Shown: positions 14,501-26,544, numbered from the stretch's first letter. The stretch is 64,000 nucleotides of DNA from Haliclystus octoradiatus (GCA_916610825.1 OU744450.1:15381767-15445766); one strand, 5' to 3'. The notes: generated by a model from the letters alone, not told the origin. A program made the numbers and translations.

Positions 14501-15376
14501 CCAAAGAGACCGGAAATTTCTAAAGAGCTATTTACAAGCATTGAAACAATTCCTAATTCATATTGATTAGGCCATTTTTGTCAAAAAAATACTCTAGGAT
14601 GTTTTAAACATTACAGATTTCCCAAGAAGCCGCAAGTTTTAGAAAAGCAATTTTCCATCTTGGAAGCAATGCACAATTCACGATAAACGGGCCCGTTTGT
14701 CCATAGAAGACATTGCGATTCTAAAAAATTATACAAATCCCAAGAAATCGCAAATTTCAAATTAGCTGGTTAGAAGGAATAAAACCTTGCCCAATTCTCT
14801 ATAGAGAGGTCAGTTTGTCGAAAGAGCTCTTTGCCATCCTTAAACTATACCTTAATTCAAAATGCACCGCCAATTACAGAAAAGCCATTTACAAGCATTG
14901 AAACAATGCACAATTCTCTAAATTGAGTCCTGCTTGTCGAAACAACACTTTGCGAAGCTTAAACCTTCCGTAATTCCAAAGAAACCGCAAATTACAGGAA
15001 AGCCATCTACAAGCATTGAAACAATGCACAATTCTCTATATTGAATCCTGCTTGTCGAAACAACACTTTGCGAAGCATAAACATTCCGTAATTCGAAAGA
15101 AACCGCAAATTACAGAAAAGCCATTTACAAGCATTGAAACAATGCACAATTCTCTATATTGAATCCTGCTTGTCGAAACAACACTTTGCGAAGCTTAAAC
15201 ATTCCGTAATTCCAAAGAAACTGCAACGTACAGGAAAGCCATCTACAAGCATTGAAACAATGCACAATTCTCTAAATTGAGTCCTGCTTGTCGAAACAAT
15301 ACTTTGCCAAGCTTAAACATTCCCTAATTCCAAAAAAACTGCAAATTACAGAAAATCCATTTACAAGCATTGGAGC
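11583..15376 (+). repeat. 1,897-bp tandem duplication inside the HOR with visible junction
   Basis: The stretch from about 11,583 to 13,479 is repeated from about 13,480 with an offset of 1,897 bases. Rare variants are shared in register. The A monomers at 12,570 and 14,467 both read CACTCTTTGATGC instead of CACTCTGTGATGC, and both copies carry the GAAGAAGCAAATTT form of B. The junction is at about 13,476-13,482, where an E-type start (AAGCATTGAAACC) runs straight into a D body (TTGCCCAATTCTC). The block from 12,570 to 13,755 therefore has the order A-B-C-D-E-E-E-E-D-E. This is best explained by one unequal exchange between misaligned blocks. Confidence 0.85.
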
Positions 15377-15414
15377 AATGCGCAATTCATTATAATGAAG
15401 CCTGTGTGTCCAAA

Positions 15415-17559
15415 GAACACTCTGTGATGCTTGATGCATTCCATAATTCCAAAGCGACCGGAAATTTCTAAAGGGCTATTTACAAGCATTGAAACAATTC
15501 CTAATTCATATTGATTAGGCCATTTTTGTCAAAAAAATACTCTAGGATGTTTTAAACATTACAGAATTCCCAAGAAGCCGCAAGTTTTAGATAAGCAATT
15601 TTCCATCTTGGAAGCAATGCGCAATTCACGATAAACGGGCCCGTTTGTCCATAGAAGACATTGCGATTCTAAAAAATTATACAAATCCCAAGAAATCGCA
15701 AATTTCAAAATAGCTGGTTAGAAGGAATAAAACCTTGCCCAATTCTCTATAGAGAAGTCAGTTTGTCGAAAGAGCTCTTTGCCATGCTTAAACTATTCCT
15801 TAATTCCAAATGCACTGCAAATTACACAAAAGCCATTTACAACCATTGAAACAATGCACAATTCTCTATATTGAATCCTGCTTGTCGAAACAACACTTTG
15901 CGAAGCTTAAACATTCCGTAATTCCAAAGAAAGAAACCGCAACGTACAGGAAAGCCATCTACAAGCATTGAAACAATGCGCAATTCTCTAAATTGAGTCC
16001 TGATTGTCGAAACAATACTTTGCCAAGCTTAAGCATTCCCTAATTCCAAAAAAACTGCAAATTACAGAAAAGCTATTTACAAGCATTGAAACAATGCGCA
16101 ATTCATTATAATGAAGCCTGTGTGTCCAAAGAACACTCTGTGATGCTTGATGCATTCCATAATTCCAAAGCGACCGGAAATTTCTAAAGGGCTATTTACA
16201 AGCATTGAAACAATTCCTAATTCATATTGATTAGGCCATTTTTGTCAAAAAAAATACTCTAGGATATTTTAAACATTACAGAATTCCCAAGAAGCCGCAA
16301 GTTTTAGATAAGCAATTTTCCATCTTGGAAGCAATGCGCAATTCACGATAAACGGGCCCGTTTGTCCATAGAAGACATTGCGATTCTAAAAAATTATACA
16401 AATCCCAAGAAATCGCAAATTTCAAAATAGCTGGTTAGAAGGAATAAAACCTTGCCCAATTCTCTATAGAGAAGTCAGTTTGTCGAAAGAGCTCTTTGCC
16501 ATGCTTAAACTATTCCTTAATTCCAAATGCACCGCAAATTACACAAAAGCCATTTACAACCATTGAAACAATGCACAATTCTCTATATTGAATCCTGCTT
16601 GTCGAAACAACACTTTGCGAAGCTTAAACATTCCGTAATTCCAAAGAAAGAAACCGCAACGTACAGGAAAGCCATCTACAAGCATTGAAACAATGCACAA
16701 TTCTCTAAATTGAGTCCTGCTTGTCGAAACAATACTTTGCCAAGCTTAAGCATTCCCTAATTCCAAAAAAACTGCAAATTACAGAAAAGCCATTTACAAG
16801 CATTGAAACAATGCACAATTCATTATAATGAAGCCTGTGTGTCCAAAGAACACTCTGTGATGCTTGATGCATTCCATAATTCCAAAGAGACCGGAAATTT
16901 CTAAAGAGCTATTTACAAGCATTGAAACAATTCGTAATTCATATTGATTAGGCCATTTTTGTCAAAAAAATACTCTAGGATGTTTTAAACATTACAGAAT
17001 TCCCTAGAAGCCGCAAGTTTTAGATAAGCAATTTTCCATCTTGGAAGCAATGCGCAATTCACGATAAACGGGCCCGTTTATCCATAGAAGACATTGCGAT
17101 TCTAAAAAATTATACAAATCCCAAGAAATCGCAAATTTCAAAATAACTGGTTAGAGGAATAAAACCTTGCCCAATTCTCTATAGAGAGGTCAGTTTGTCG
17201 AAAGAGCTCTTTGCCATGCTTAAACTATTCCTTAATTCCAAATGCACCGCAAATTACACAAAAGCCATTTACAAGCATTGAAACAATGCACAATTCTCTA
17301 TATTGAATCCTGCTTGTCGAAACAACACTTTGCGAAGATTAAACACTCCGTAATTCGAAAGAAACCGCAAATTACAGAAAAGCCATTTACAAGCATTGAA
17401 ACAATGCACAATTCTCTAAATTGAGTCCTGCTTGTCGAAACAACACTTTGCCAAGAATAAACATTCCCTAATTCCTAAAAAACTGCAAATTACAGAAAAG
17501 CCATTTACAAGCATTGAAACAATGCGCAATTCATTATAACGAAGCCTGTGTGTCTAAAG
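15415..17559 (+). repeat. Three consecutive 6-monomer HOR blocks, two sharing a 4-bp insertion
   Basis: The blocks starting at 15,415, 16,131 and 16,848 are 716, 717 and 711 bases long. The first two share a 4-base insertion (AAAGAAAGAAACC instead of AAAGAAACC) near 15,925 and 16,645, and have a GCAACGTACAGG stretch in the same E monomer. The third block lacks the insertion and is more diverged. This indicates recent local amplification next to the decaying right edge of the array. Confidence 0.8.
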
Positions 17560-17729
17560 AACACTCTGTGATGCTTGATGCATTCAATAATTCCAAAGAG
17601 ACCGGAAATTTCTATAGAGCTATTTACAAGCATTGAAACAATTAGCAATTCATATTGATTAGGCCAATTTGTCAAAAGAATTCTGTAGGATGTTTGAAAC
17701 ATCACAGAATTCCAAAGAAGCCGCAAATT

Positions 17730-20700
17730 TTAGATAAGCAATTCTAAATCTTGGAAGCAATTCGCACTTCACGATAGAGGGGCCCATATGTCCATAGAAG
17801 ACATTGCGATGCTAAAAAATTATACAATTCCCAAGAAACTGCAAATTTCAAAATAACTGTTTTATAAGGATTAAACCTGTGCCCAATTCTCTATAGAGAG
17901 GTCAGTTTGTCGAAAGAGCTCTTTGCCATGCTTAAAGTATTCCTTTATTCCAAAGAAACCGCAAATTACAGAAAAGCCATTTACAAGCATTGAAACAATG
18001 CGCAATTCTCTATTTTGAGGCATGCTTGTCGAAACAACACATTGCGATTCTTAAACATTCCCTAATTCCGAAGAAACTGCAAATTACAGAGAAGACCTTT
18101 ACAAGCATTGAAACAATGTGCAATTCATAATCATGAAGCATGTTTGTCCAAAGAAGACTCTGTGATGCTTGATGCATTCCATAATTGCAAAGAGATCGGA
18201 AATTTCTAAAGAGCTATTCACAAGCATTGAAACAGTTCCCAATTCATACTGATTAGGCCAATTTGTCAAAAGAACACTCTAGGACGTTTGAAACATTACA
18301 GAATTCCCAAAAAGCCGCAAATTTTAGATAAGTAATTTTCCATCTCGGAAGCAATGCGCAATTCACGATAGAGGGGCCCGTTTTTTCCATAGAAGACATT
18401 GCAATGCTAAGAAATTATACAATTCCCAAGAAATCGCAAATTTTAAAAAAGCTGTTTAGAAGGATTAAAACTATGCCCAATTCACTATAGAGACGTCAAT
18501 TTGTCGAAAGAGCTCTTTGCCATGCTTAAAATATTCCTTAATTCCAAAGAAACTGCAAATTACAGAAAAGCCATTTACAAGCATTGAAACAATTCGCAAT
18601 TCATAATGATTAAGCCTGCATGTCAAAACAAGACTTTGCGATGCTTAAACATTCCCTAGTTCCAAAGAAACCGGAAATTTCTAAAGAGCTATTTACATGC
18701 ATTGAAACGATTCCCAATTCATATTGATTAGGCCAATCTTTTAAAAGAACACTCTACGACGTTTGAAACATTACAGAATTCCCAAGAATCCGCAAATTTT
18801 AGATAAGCAATTTTCCATTTTGGAAGCATTGCGTAATTCACGATAGAGGGGCCCGTTTGTCCATAGAGACATTGCGATGCTAAGAATATATACAATTCCC
18901 AAGAATTCGCAAATTTCGAAAAAGCTGCTTAGAAGGATTAAAACTGTGCCCAATTGTCTATAGAGAGGTCAGTTTTTCGAAAGAGCTCTTTGCTATGCTT
19001 AAAATATTCCCTATTTCCAAAAAATCGCAAATCACAGAAAAATCATTTACAAGAATTGAAACAATGTGCAAATCTCTATATCGAGGCCTGCTTGTCGAAA
19101 CAAACTTTGCGATGCTTAAACATTCCCTAATTCCAATAAACCACAAATTACAGAGAAGCCATTTACAAGCATTGAAACAATGCGCAATTCATAATGATGA
19201 AGCCTGTTTGTCCAAGGCACACTCTGTGATGCTTGATGCATTCCATATTTCCAAAGAGACCGGAAATTTCTAAAGAGCTATTTAAAAGCATTGAGTCAAT
19301 TCCCAATTCATAATGAGCCTCAGCCGGTTGTCTAAAAATCACTATAAGATGATTCAAACATTCCCTAATTCCAAACAAGCTGCAAATTTCAGCAAACCTA
19401 TTTACAAGCATTGAACCAATGCACAAGTATCTAAAGAGAGGCCTGTTTGTGGAAAGGTCACTTCGCGATGCTTGAAACATTCCCTAATTCCGTGACAACC
19501 GCAAATGTCAGAGAAGTTATCTACAAGTATTGAAATAATGCCCAATTAATGATGATAAGGCCTGTTTGTCAAAAGGACACTGTAGGATCTTTGAAACATT
19601 CCCTAATTCCAAACAAACCGCCAATTTTAGAATAAATGTTTAGAATCACTGAATTAATGCCAAATTTACTATGACGACACCCATTTGTTAGAAAACATTT
19701 TCCATGCATAATACATTACACAATTGCGTAAAACCCATGAATTACAAAGAAGCTAATAAAGAGCATTGAAACAATGCCCAATTCATAATTATGAGGCTCG
19801 TTTGGCTAAAGAACACTTTGCGATACTCAAACCATACCTTATTCGCAAGAAACCGCAAATTTTGGAATAGCTGTTTAGAAGCATTGACATAATGCACAAC
19901 TCACAATGATGAGGCCCGATTGTCAAAGGAATACTTTCACTTGCATTATACATTTCACAATTACCTGAAAACTCTGATTTTCAAAATAGCTATTTACAAG
20001 CCTTGAAACAATGCCCAATTCATAAATTTGAGACCAATTTGTCAAAATAACACTCCTGGAAGTTTGAAACATTCCCTAATTCCGAAGAAACAGCAAATTT
20101 AAAAATCACTGGTTTGAAGCATTGAAACAATGCTGAATTAACGATAATAAGGCCGGTTTGTGGAAAGAACACTTTCCGATGCTTAAAACATTACGCAACT
20201 GCATAAAAGCCCGAATTTCAAAATAGCTATTTAAAAGCATTGATACAATGCCAGATTCATAATGAGCCTCAGCCGGTTGTCAAAAAATCACTCTTGGATG
20301 TTTCAAACATTCCCTAATTCCAAACAAGTCACAAATTTCAGCAAAGCTATTTACAAGCATTGAACCAATAGTCAAGTATCTATAGAGAGGCCTGTTTGTC
20401 GAGAGGTCACTTTGCAATGCTTGAATCATTCCCTAATTCCAAAGAAACAGCAAACTTCAGAAAAGCTATCTACATGGATTGAAACAATGCCTAATTCATA
20501 ATGATAAGGCTCATTTGTCAAAAGGACACTGTAGGATCTTTGAAACATTCAGTAATTCCAAACAAACAGCAAAATTTTAGAATAAATGTTTAGAAGCATT
20601 AAATTAATGCCAAATTTACAATGATGACGTATATATGTTAAAAGAACATTGTCCCATTAATAAAACATTACACAATTTCATAAAACCCCTGAATTCTAAA

Positions 20701-23690
20701 AGAGCTATTCACAAGCATTGAAACAATTCCCAATTCATACTGATTAGGCCAATTTGTCAAAAGAACACTCTAGGACGTTTGAAACATTACAGAATTCCCA
20801 AAAAGCCGCAAATTTAAAGATTACTGCTTTGAGGCATTAAAACAATGCCCAATTAACAATAATAAGGCCGGTTTGTCGAAAAAACACTTTTCGATGCTTA
20901 AATCATTACACAATTTCCTAAAAACCCTGAGTTTCAAAATAGCTATTTAAAAGCATTGAAACAATGTCCAATTCATAATGAGCCTCAGCCGGTTGTCAAA
21001 AAATCACTCTAGGATGTTTCAAACATTCCCTAATTCCAAAGAAACCGTAAATTTCAAAATACTTGTTAAGTAGCATTGAAAAAATGCCCAACTCACAATT
21101 ATGTGGATCAAATGTCAAAAGAACACATTTCGATGCTTAAAACCATACCATATTAGCAACAACCCGCAAATTTTGGAATAGCTGTTTAGAATCATTGACA
21201 TAATGCCCAACTGACAATGAAGACCCCTATTTTTCAAAAGAACACCTTCCCATGCTTAATATATTACACAATACCCTGAAACACTTCGTTACAAAATAGA
21301 TAATTACAAGCATTGAAACAATGCCCAATTCATAATGATGAGACCCGTTTGTCAAAAGAACACTCCTGGAAGTTTGAAACATTCCCTAATTTCAATAATG
21401 ATAAGGCCCATTTGTCAAAGGACACTGTAGGATCTTTGAAACATTCCCAAATTCCAAATAAACCACAACTTTTAGAATCCCTATTTAGAAGCATTGAAAT
21501 AGTGCCAAATTTACAAAAATGACGCCCATTTGACAAAAGTACATTTTCCATGCTAAAAACATTACACAATTGAATAAAACTCGTGAATTGCAAAGAAGCT
21601 ATTAAAGAGCATTGAAACAATGCCCAATTCATAATTATGAGGCTCGTTTGGCAAAAGAACACTTTGCGATACTCACAACCATACCTTATTCGCAAGAAAC
21701 CGCAAATTTTGGAATAGCTGTTTAGAAGCATTGACATAATGCCCAACTCACAGTGTTGAGGCCCGATTGTCAAAGGAACACTTTCACTTGCATTATACAT
21801 TTCACAATTGCCTAAAACCCCTGATTTTCAAAATAGCTGTTTACAAGCATTGAAACAATGCCCAATTCATAAATTTGATGCCAATTTGTCAAAATAACAC
21901 TCCTGGAAGTTTGAAACATTCCGTAACTTCGAAGAAACAGCAGATTTAAAAATAACTGCTTTGAGGCATTGAAACAATGCCCAATTAACAATAATAAGGC
22001 CAGTTTGTTGAAAGGACACTCTCCGATGCTTAAAACATTACACAATTTCCTAAAAACCACGAATTTCAAAATAGCTATTTAAAAGCATTGAAACAATGCC
22101 CAATTCATAATGAACCTCAGCCTGTTGTCAAAAAATCACTATAGGATGTTTCAAACATTCCCTAATTCCAAACAAGCCGCAAATTTCAACAAAACTATTT
22201 ACAAGCATTGAACCAATGCCCAAGTATCTAGAGAGAGGCCTGTTTGTGGAAAGGTCACTTTGCGATGCTTGAAACATTCCCTAATTCCAAAGCATCCGCA
22301 AATTTCAGGAAAGCTATCTACAAGGATTGGAACAATGCCCAATTCATAATGATAAGGCCCGTTTGTCAAAAGGACACTGTAGGATCTTTGAAACATTCCC
22401 TAATTCCAAGAAAACAGTAAATTTCAAAATAACTGTTTAGAAGCATTTAAACAATGCCCGACTCAAAATTATGAGACTCGTTTGGCAAAAGAACACTTTG
22501 CGATACACAAAACCATACCTTATTCGCAAGAAACCGAGAATTTCGGAATAGCTGTTTAGAAGCATTGACATAATAACCCACTCACAGTGATGAGGCCCGA
22601 TTGTCAAAGGAACACTTTCACTTGCATTATGCATTACACAAATGCCTAAAAACCCTAAATTTCAAAATAGCTATTTACAAGCATTGAAAAAATGCCCAAT
22701 TCATAACCATCCTCCCTCGGTTGTCAAAAAATCCCTCTAGGATGTTTCGAACATTCCCCAATTCAAATAATCTGCAAGTTTCAGAAAATCTATCTACAAG
22801 GATTGAAACAATGCCTAATTCATAATGATAAGGCCCGTTTGTCAAAAAGATAATGTAGGATCTTTGAAACATTCCCTAATTCCAAAGAAACCGAAAAATC
22901 CAGAAAGGCTATCTACACGCATTGAAGCAATGCCCAACTCATAATGACCAGGCCCGGTTCTCTAAAGGACACTGTTGGAGCTTCGAAACATTCCCTAATT
23001 CCAAAGAAACAGCAAGTTTCAAAATAGCTCTTTGGAAGCATTGAAACAATTCCCAATTCATATTGAGCCTCAAACGGCTGTCAAACAACACTCTAGGATG
23101 TTTCAAACATTCCCTAATTCCAAATAAGCCGCAAATTTCAGAAAACCTATCTGCAAGCATTGAAACAATGCACAATTCATAATGCTAAGGCCCGTTTGGC
23201 AAAAGGACACTGTAGGATCTTCGAAACATTCCCTAATTCAAAATAGCACTTAAAAAGATTAATTCAATGCCCAATTTATAAGTATGAGGCCCATTTGTCA
23301 AAAGAACACTCCAGTTAGTTTGAAACATTCCATAATTACCAACAAACCGCAAATTTTAGAATAGTTGTTTAGAACCATTTAATTCATGCCCAATTCACAA
23401 TGATGACGCCTATTTGTTAAAAGAACACTTTCCGATGCTTAAAACATTACGCAATTGCCTGAAAGTCATGAAATATTGCTATTTAAAAGCATTGAAACAA
23501 TTTCCAATTCATAATGAGCCTCACCCAGTTGTCAAAAAATCACTTTAGGATGTTTCAAACATTCCCTAATACAAAAGAAACCGCAAATTTCAAGCTAGCT
23601 GTTTAGAAGCATTGAAACAATGCCCAACTCACGATTATGAGGCTCGTTTGTCAAAAAAACATTTCGCGATGTTTAAAACATTACACAATG
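17730..23690 (+). repeat. Diverged, non-homogenised satellite flank
   Basis: Monomers keep the ~118-base phase and the CATTGAAACAATGC / ATTCCAAA-AAACCGCAAATTT skeleton but differ widely from each other and from the core. The strict A-B-C-D-E order is lost. Some longer-range order survives. A GCCTCAGCCGGTTGTC variant recurs near 19,318, 20,268 and 20,985, and in weaker form near 22,112, 22,710 and 23,520. A CACTGTAGGATCTTTGAAAC variant recurs near 19,578, 20,525, 21,423, 22,376 and 23,207. Divergence rises from left to right. Confidence 0.9.
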
Positions 23691-23850
23691 AAATACAAGA
23701 ACATACCGCATATATTTTTACAGGGGTTGTTAGTACAGATATATACTGCTCACTCTTCTCCAATAATGTTTTTGTGGGTGATGACACTGATTTACTGATT
23801 CTACTGTGCTATCTATCGCTGCCTGGTATCTTTCTCTACTTTTAGTATGC
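23690..23850 (+). pseudogene. Short coding remnant at the satellite boundary, GDDTDLLILL motif
   Basis: Directly after the last satellite monomer an open frame that began in the satellite runs into non-repeat sequence and ends with TAG at 23,843-23,845. Its last ~45 residues include VGDDTDLLILLCYL, a motif I associate with uncharacterised transposon-linked proteins of invertebrates that carry a -DDTDLLVLL- block. That association is from memory and weak. No methionine start belongs to the non-satellite part, and nothing recognisable continues downstream. It is most likely a fragment of a mobile element that broke into the array. Confidence 0.3.
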
Positions 23851-24561
23851 TATTACAGAGGCTATTACTTATTCATTAAATCTGTAAAAGGTTGTGTTGC
23901 AATTTTTTAGGTTAAACCACATATTGACTAGACTAATTGGACATGTAGGAGTTTACAATCTGTGTTGAGACTCGCGTTTTGAGTGCTTCGACAGAAAAGT
24001 GTTACTGTAACTATTAATGTCTTGTTTATGTCTCCCTCGCATCGACCATAACCTTAATTGATTGAAACTATTAAAGAAAATACAGAGAATTGTTTACAGT
24101 GATCGATTGATAGAAATGCTGGACAGTTGATTTAAATACTTGATGCCAATATATCTCAGCAGATAAACAATGTATTGTCAAGGTGTAACATCCTTGAGAT
24201 GAATTACTGGAAACCATCAAAGGAACGCTGACAGCATAAATGAGCGCTTTTTAATTCTACAGAAGAAGAAAACAGGAAAATCGACTGTGAGATTGTCGAT
24301 GAAATAAGAGTTCAAACGGAGTTGGTTGAAACGTCTTTAAGCGAACCTATATTAACATATATGCCTAATATAAGTAACATTCTGAACAGTTTATTGTCTG
24401 TAATGTTATATTAATAGTCTCTCTATGACATTAACTCTCAATTGTAAAGTCCTATGAAATTACATTACTCAGCACGTAGATCAGGAAGCGTTGTCGCTAC
24501 TGTGTCTTATCCTTTGTAGTCGTACTACAAGCTATAGGGGATTTATTTTATTTTATTAAGT
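23851..24561. other. Non-coding stretch, possible remains of a 5' LTR and leader
   Basis: No open frame is convincing here. The stretch lies directly upstream of a Gypsy-type gag start, which makes it the expected place for a 5' LTR, primer-binding site and leader. I could not identify LTR ends or a primer-binding site, and no matching second LTR was seen downstream. Confidence 0.3.
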
Positions 24562-25215
24562 ATGTCTATTCGTTTAACCGATATTGTTAAACCGTTTCGC
24601 AGAGAAAGAGCGGATAATATTGAAACTTGGCTTGAGAAGATGGAACTGGTCGCTAAACTACAGGGTATAAAAGAAAAGCAGTGATAACTTTTTGCCTTCA
24701 TTTTTAGAAGGACCCGCGTCTGCTGTATACCAGCAATTTAAGTCTGATTATGGAAGTGTTTGTCTCGGACTGCTGGAGACATTTGCCGCTAACGAATATT
24801 CAGCTTACGAGCAATTTATTATGAGGCGGTATAATGAAGGAGAAGGCGTTGATGTTTATCTGGCTGATCTATATGTCGTTTGGCAAGGCTACTTGGGTGT
24901 GAGGAGGAGCACACATTACGATGCGTTTATTGTTGGTTTACCAACATATGTTTCAAAACAGTTACGAGCTTTATCGAATATCGAAAGCCTGAAATTGAGC
25001 GGTATTGTCAATGGTGCACGATATTTAGTTGCCGATTGTGCTGACATTCACATGCGCATCTGTTTTTTAAATAAAAACCTGCATATAAAAGTTCAAAAGA
25101 CATTGTCTGTTATAGATGTGACAAAAAGGGACACATCGCCCGCTTTTGCAAGCAACGTCGTCGTAAGGGAAACGAACAAGGAGATGCTTCATCGGTGCCA
25201 TTACCCTCTCCTCAA
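24562..25215 (+). pseudogene. Gypsy-type Gag, frameshifted, with CCHC zinc knuckle
   Basis: The frame opens with ATG at 24,562 (MSIRLTDIVKPF...) and continues for 40 codons to a TGA at 24,682. Homologous coding then resumes in another frame (about 24,692-25,090, containing FLEGPASAVYQQF and EQFIMRRYNEGEGVDVYLADL). It returns to the first frame for the zinc knuckle CYRCDKKGHIARFC at 25,108-25,149, a perfect C-x2-C-x4-H-x4-C. Gag would form the capsid, and the knuckle would bind the element RNA. At least two frameshifts make this copy inactive. The knuckle sits where the nucleocapsid part is expected, just before the protease. Confidence 0.75.
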
Positions 25216-25220
25216 GAACA

Positions 25221-25520
25221 ATGAAGGCATTGATAATTATTCAAATTAAAGTTAATGATGTTATTCTAAGAGCTTTGATGGACACTGGTTGTACCACTTC
25301 GATATTTTCATCATCATGTGTAAATGTAAAAGATTTACTTAAATGTAATCACGTTACTTTAATGGACGGCAGGACAGCATTATGCTATGGGCCTTTTAAT
25401 GCAAAATTACAAATACAGTATCTAACAAGTATTTACATGCGTCATGTTTTGTTTCGAACGAGCTTGTGAATTATTTCCCTTGTACAGTAGGAATGGATGT
25501 CATCCTCTGATAGGGGGAGT
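25221..25520 (+). pseudogene. Retropepsin-like aspartic protease fragment
   Basis: The frame from about 25,221 includes VILRALMDTGCTTSIFSSS. The DTG active-site triplet follows a hydrophobic strand, as in retropepsins. A downstream DGRTALCYGPFNAKLQI segment fits the flap region. A frameshift follows. In another frame, a GMDVI segment near 25,490-25,505 fits the C-terminal strand commonly seen in these proteases. The domain would cleave the element polyprotein. It directly follows the zinc knuckle, as expected for a Gag-Pol arrangement. Confidence 0.7.
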
Positions 25521-25734
25521 AAACATAGACGCTAATAGCAACGCAAGTTTCAAATCTAATACGTCATCAATTACCGACGTTGCTATGGTAGCACAAGCTA
25601 ATCAAGACTCTGTGACAGACGATATTGAAATTTCAAGCAATGATAGACCGCACCCACCGATTAATAATGATACATGTCAGTCCAGAATTATTCCGTCATC
25701 AAGCTATCCGATTTAAAGGGAGAGTGTATTGTTT

Positions 25735-26535
25735 AACTCAATTAGCGTTTGGGATGAAGGTCGCACCCAAACTAATGACATCAAGGTTTTATCGTTAGAG
25801 GATGACGTCAGATAAGGGACTGATAACTTCATTGACGATGTTATTGTTAACGAGGACATTGTGAGCGTTTAACACGCGTAATGAACATTTATTACGTTAT
25901 GAGCTAATTACTAAGGATCCAGAGCCTCTTTTTAATGCCCGCGTATTGGGGCTTAGGGTACCAAAGGAAAGGACTAATCTTCGTTAGGCGAGAGACAACC
26001 CGCTACCAAATATTCCTCTTGCAACTGAAATACTAACAAGGAGACAGTTATACTCGCTGCTAGGTAGACTAGCAGCTCATTATCCAGTTGCAAAATGGCT
26101 ATGTATATCGTGTAGTTATCTTGAACGCCAATGTAATGACTATGGATGGGATGATCAGGTACCTGCTGATGTACTGATTTCATATCAAGAGCTACTAAAG
26201 AAAACTGTCAACAATGATCCAGTGAAAGGCGTTTGGTGCATTGAAAAAGACGCTAATGAAGCTACCGTTTGGTGTGATGAAGCAGTACATATTAATTTAT
26301 CCGAACTTGAATCTATACTTAAGGGGATTAATCTAGCATTAAAATGGAATTTAGAAATACTCTACTTGAAGACTGATTCAGCAACTGTTTACACATGGGT
26401 CAAATCTGCATTAACTGGCGGTAGTAAGACTAAAGGAATGGCTGAAATGTTAGTTCGAAGAAGATTATCAATAATACAACAACTAATTGAGGAATATATG
26501 TTAACTGTTGATAAGGACTATACAATATCACTATG
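25735..26535 (+). pseudogene. Gypsy RT (motif B onward) and RNase H, internally deleted
   Basis: In alternating frames I see QLAFGMKVAPKLMTSRF (RT motif B region, about 25,738-25,790), then FIDDVIVNED (the YIDD-type catalytic box, about 25,830-25,860) and an ARVLGLRV segment near 25,937. Next comes the connection segment ILTRRQLYSLLGRLAAHYPVA (26,030-26,090). RNase H follows: VWCDEAVHINLSELES near 26,270 and TDSATVYTW near 26,376. In this lineage a few dozen residues usually separate the first Asp (VWCD) from the HIN-AELEA Glu. Here they are nearly adjacent, which points to an in-frame deletion of about 35 residues. The first half of RT is missing. Confidence 0.7.
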
Positions 26536-26544
26536 ATGACCGCC

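Larger units (their letters stand above)
1..17730 (+). repeat. Higher-order repeat core: A-B-C-D cassette plus 1-4 E monomers
   Basis: Five monomer types recur in fixed order. A carries GAACACTCTGTGATGCTTG. B carries CATATTGATTAGGCCA. C carries CGATAAACGGGCCC. D carries TCTATAGAGA-GTCAGTTTGTCG. E carries GAGTCCTGCTTGTCGAAAC. The A anchor occurs at 1, 949, 1543, 2491, 3085, 3676, 4269, 5218, 5811, 6523, 7117, 8064, 8776, 9723, 10317, 11264, 11858, 12570, 13755, 14467, 15415, 16131, 16848 and 17559. The spacings cluster at about 594, 712 and 948 bases, that is ABCD plus one, two or four E monomers, with one 1,185-base exception. Between blocks, matching monomers are nearly identical, whereas different monomer types in one block are clearly diverged. 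This is the definition of a higher-order repeat. Confidence 0.93.
1..23690 (+). repeat. ~118-bp satellite array, window edge to 23.69 kb
   Basis: Every ~117-120 bases the sequence returns to a motif like AAGCATTGAAACAATGC followed by a run like TTCCAAAGAAACCGCAAATT. Examples of the AAGCATTG phase are positions 427, 545, 663, 781 and 899. All monomers lie in one orientation, with no interspersed element noticed inside. The array is already running at base 1, so its left end lies outside the window. It stops abruptly near 23,690, where unrelated sequence begins. Stop-rich open frames of 60-160 codons inside the array arise from the repeat itself and are not genes. I do not recognise the satellite family. 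Confidence 0.97.
24562..26535 (+). mobile_element. Degenerate Ty3/Gypsy-like LTR retrotransposon remnant
   Basis: Gag, protease, part of reverse transcriptase and part of RNase H follow in the usual Gypsy order on the plus strand, all broken by stops, frameshifts and deletions. The N-terminal half of RT is missing between the protease and RT motif B. Integrase and the 3' LTR are absent, because the element ends at about 26,535 where LINE-like sequence begins. The internal order supports Gypsy rather than Copia, since RNase H follows RT directly and no integrase lies before RT. The exact lineage is not assigned. Confidence 0.75.

Noticed and set aside
2947..19480. Open frames of 60-105 codons on both strands inside the satellite, some repeated almost identically
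   Set aside because: They recur because the monomers recur, contain no known domain and change frame with monomer length.
21313..23175. Longer minus-strand frames (up to 156 codons) in the diverged satellite flank
   Set aside because: Satellite-derived sequence; peptide repeats with the ~118-base period and no start, promoter or domain signal.
1..23690. CRISPR-like array because of regular spacing
   Set aside because: Repeats are contiguous 118-base monomers without unique spacers, and the window is eukaryotic.
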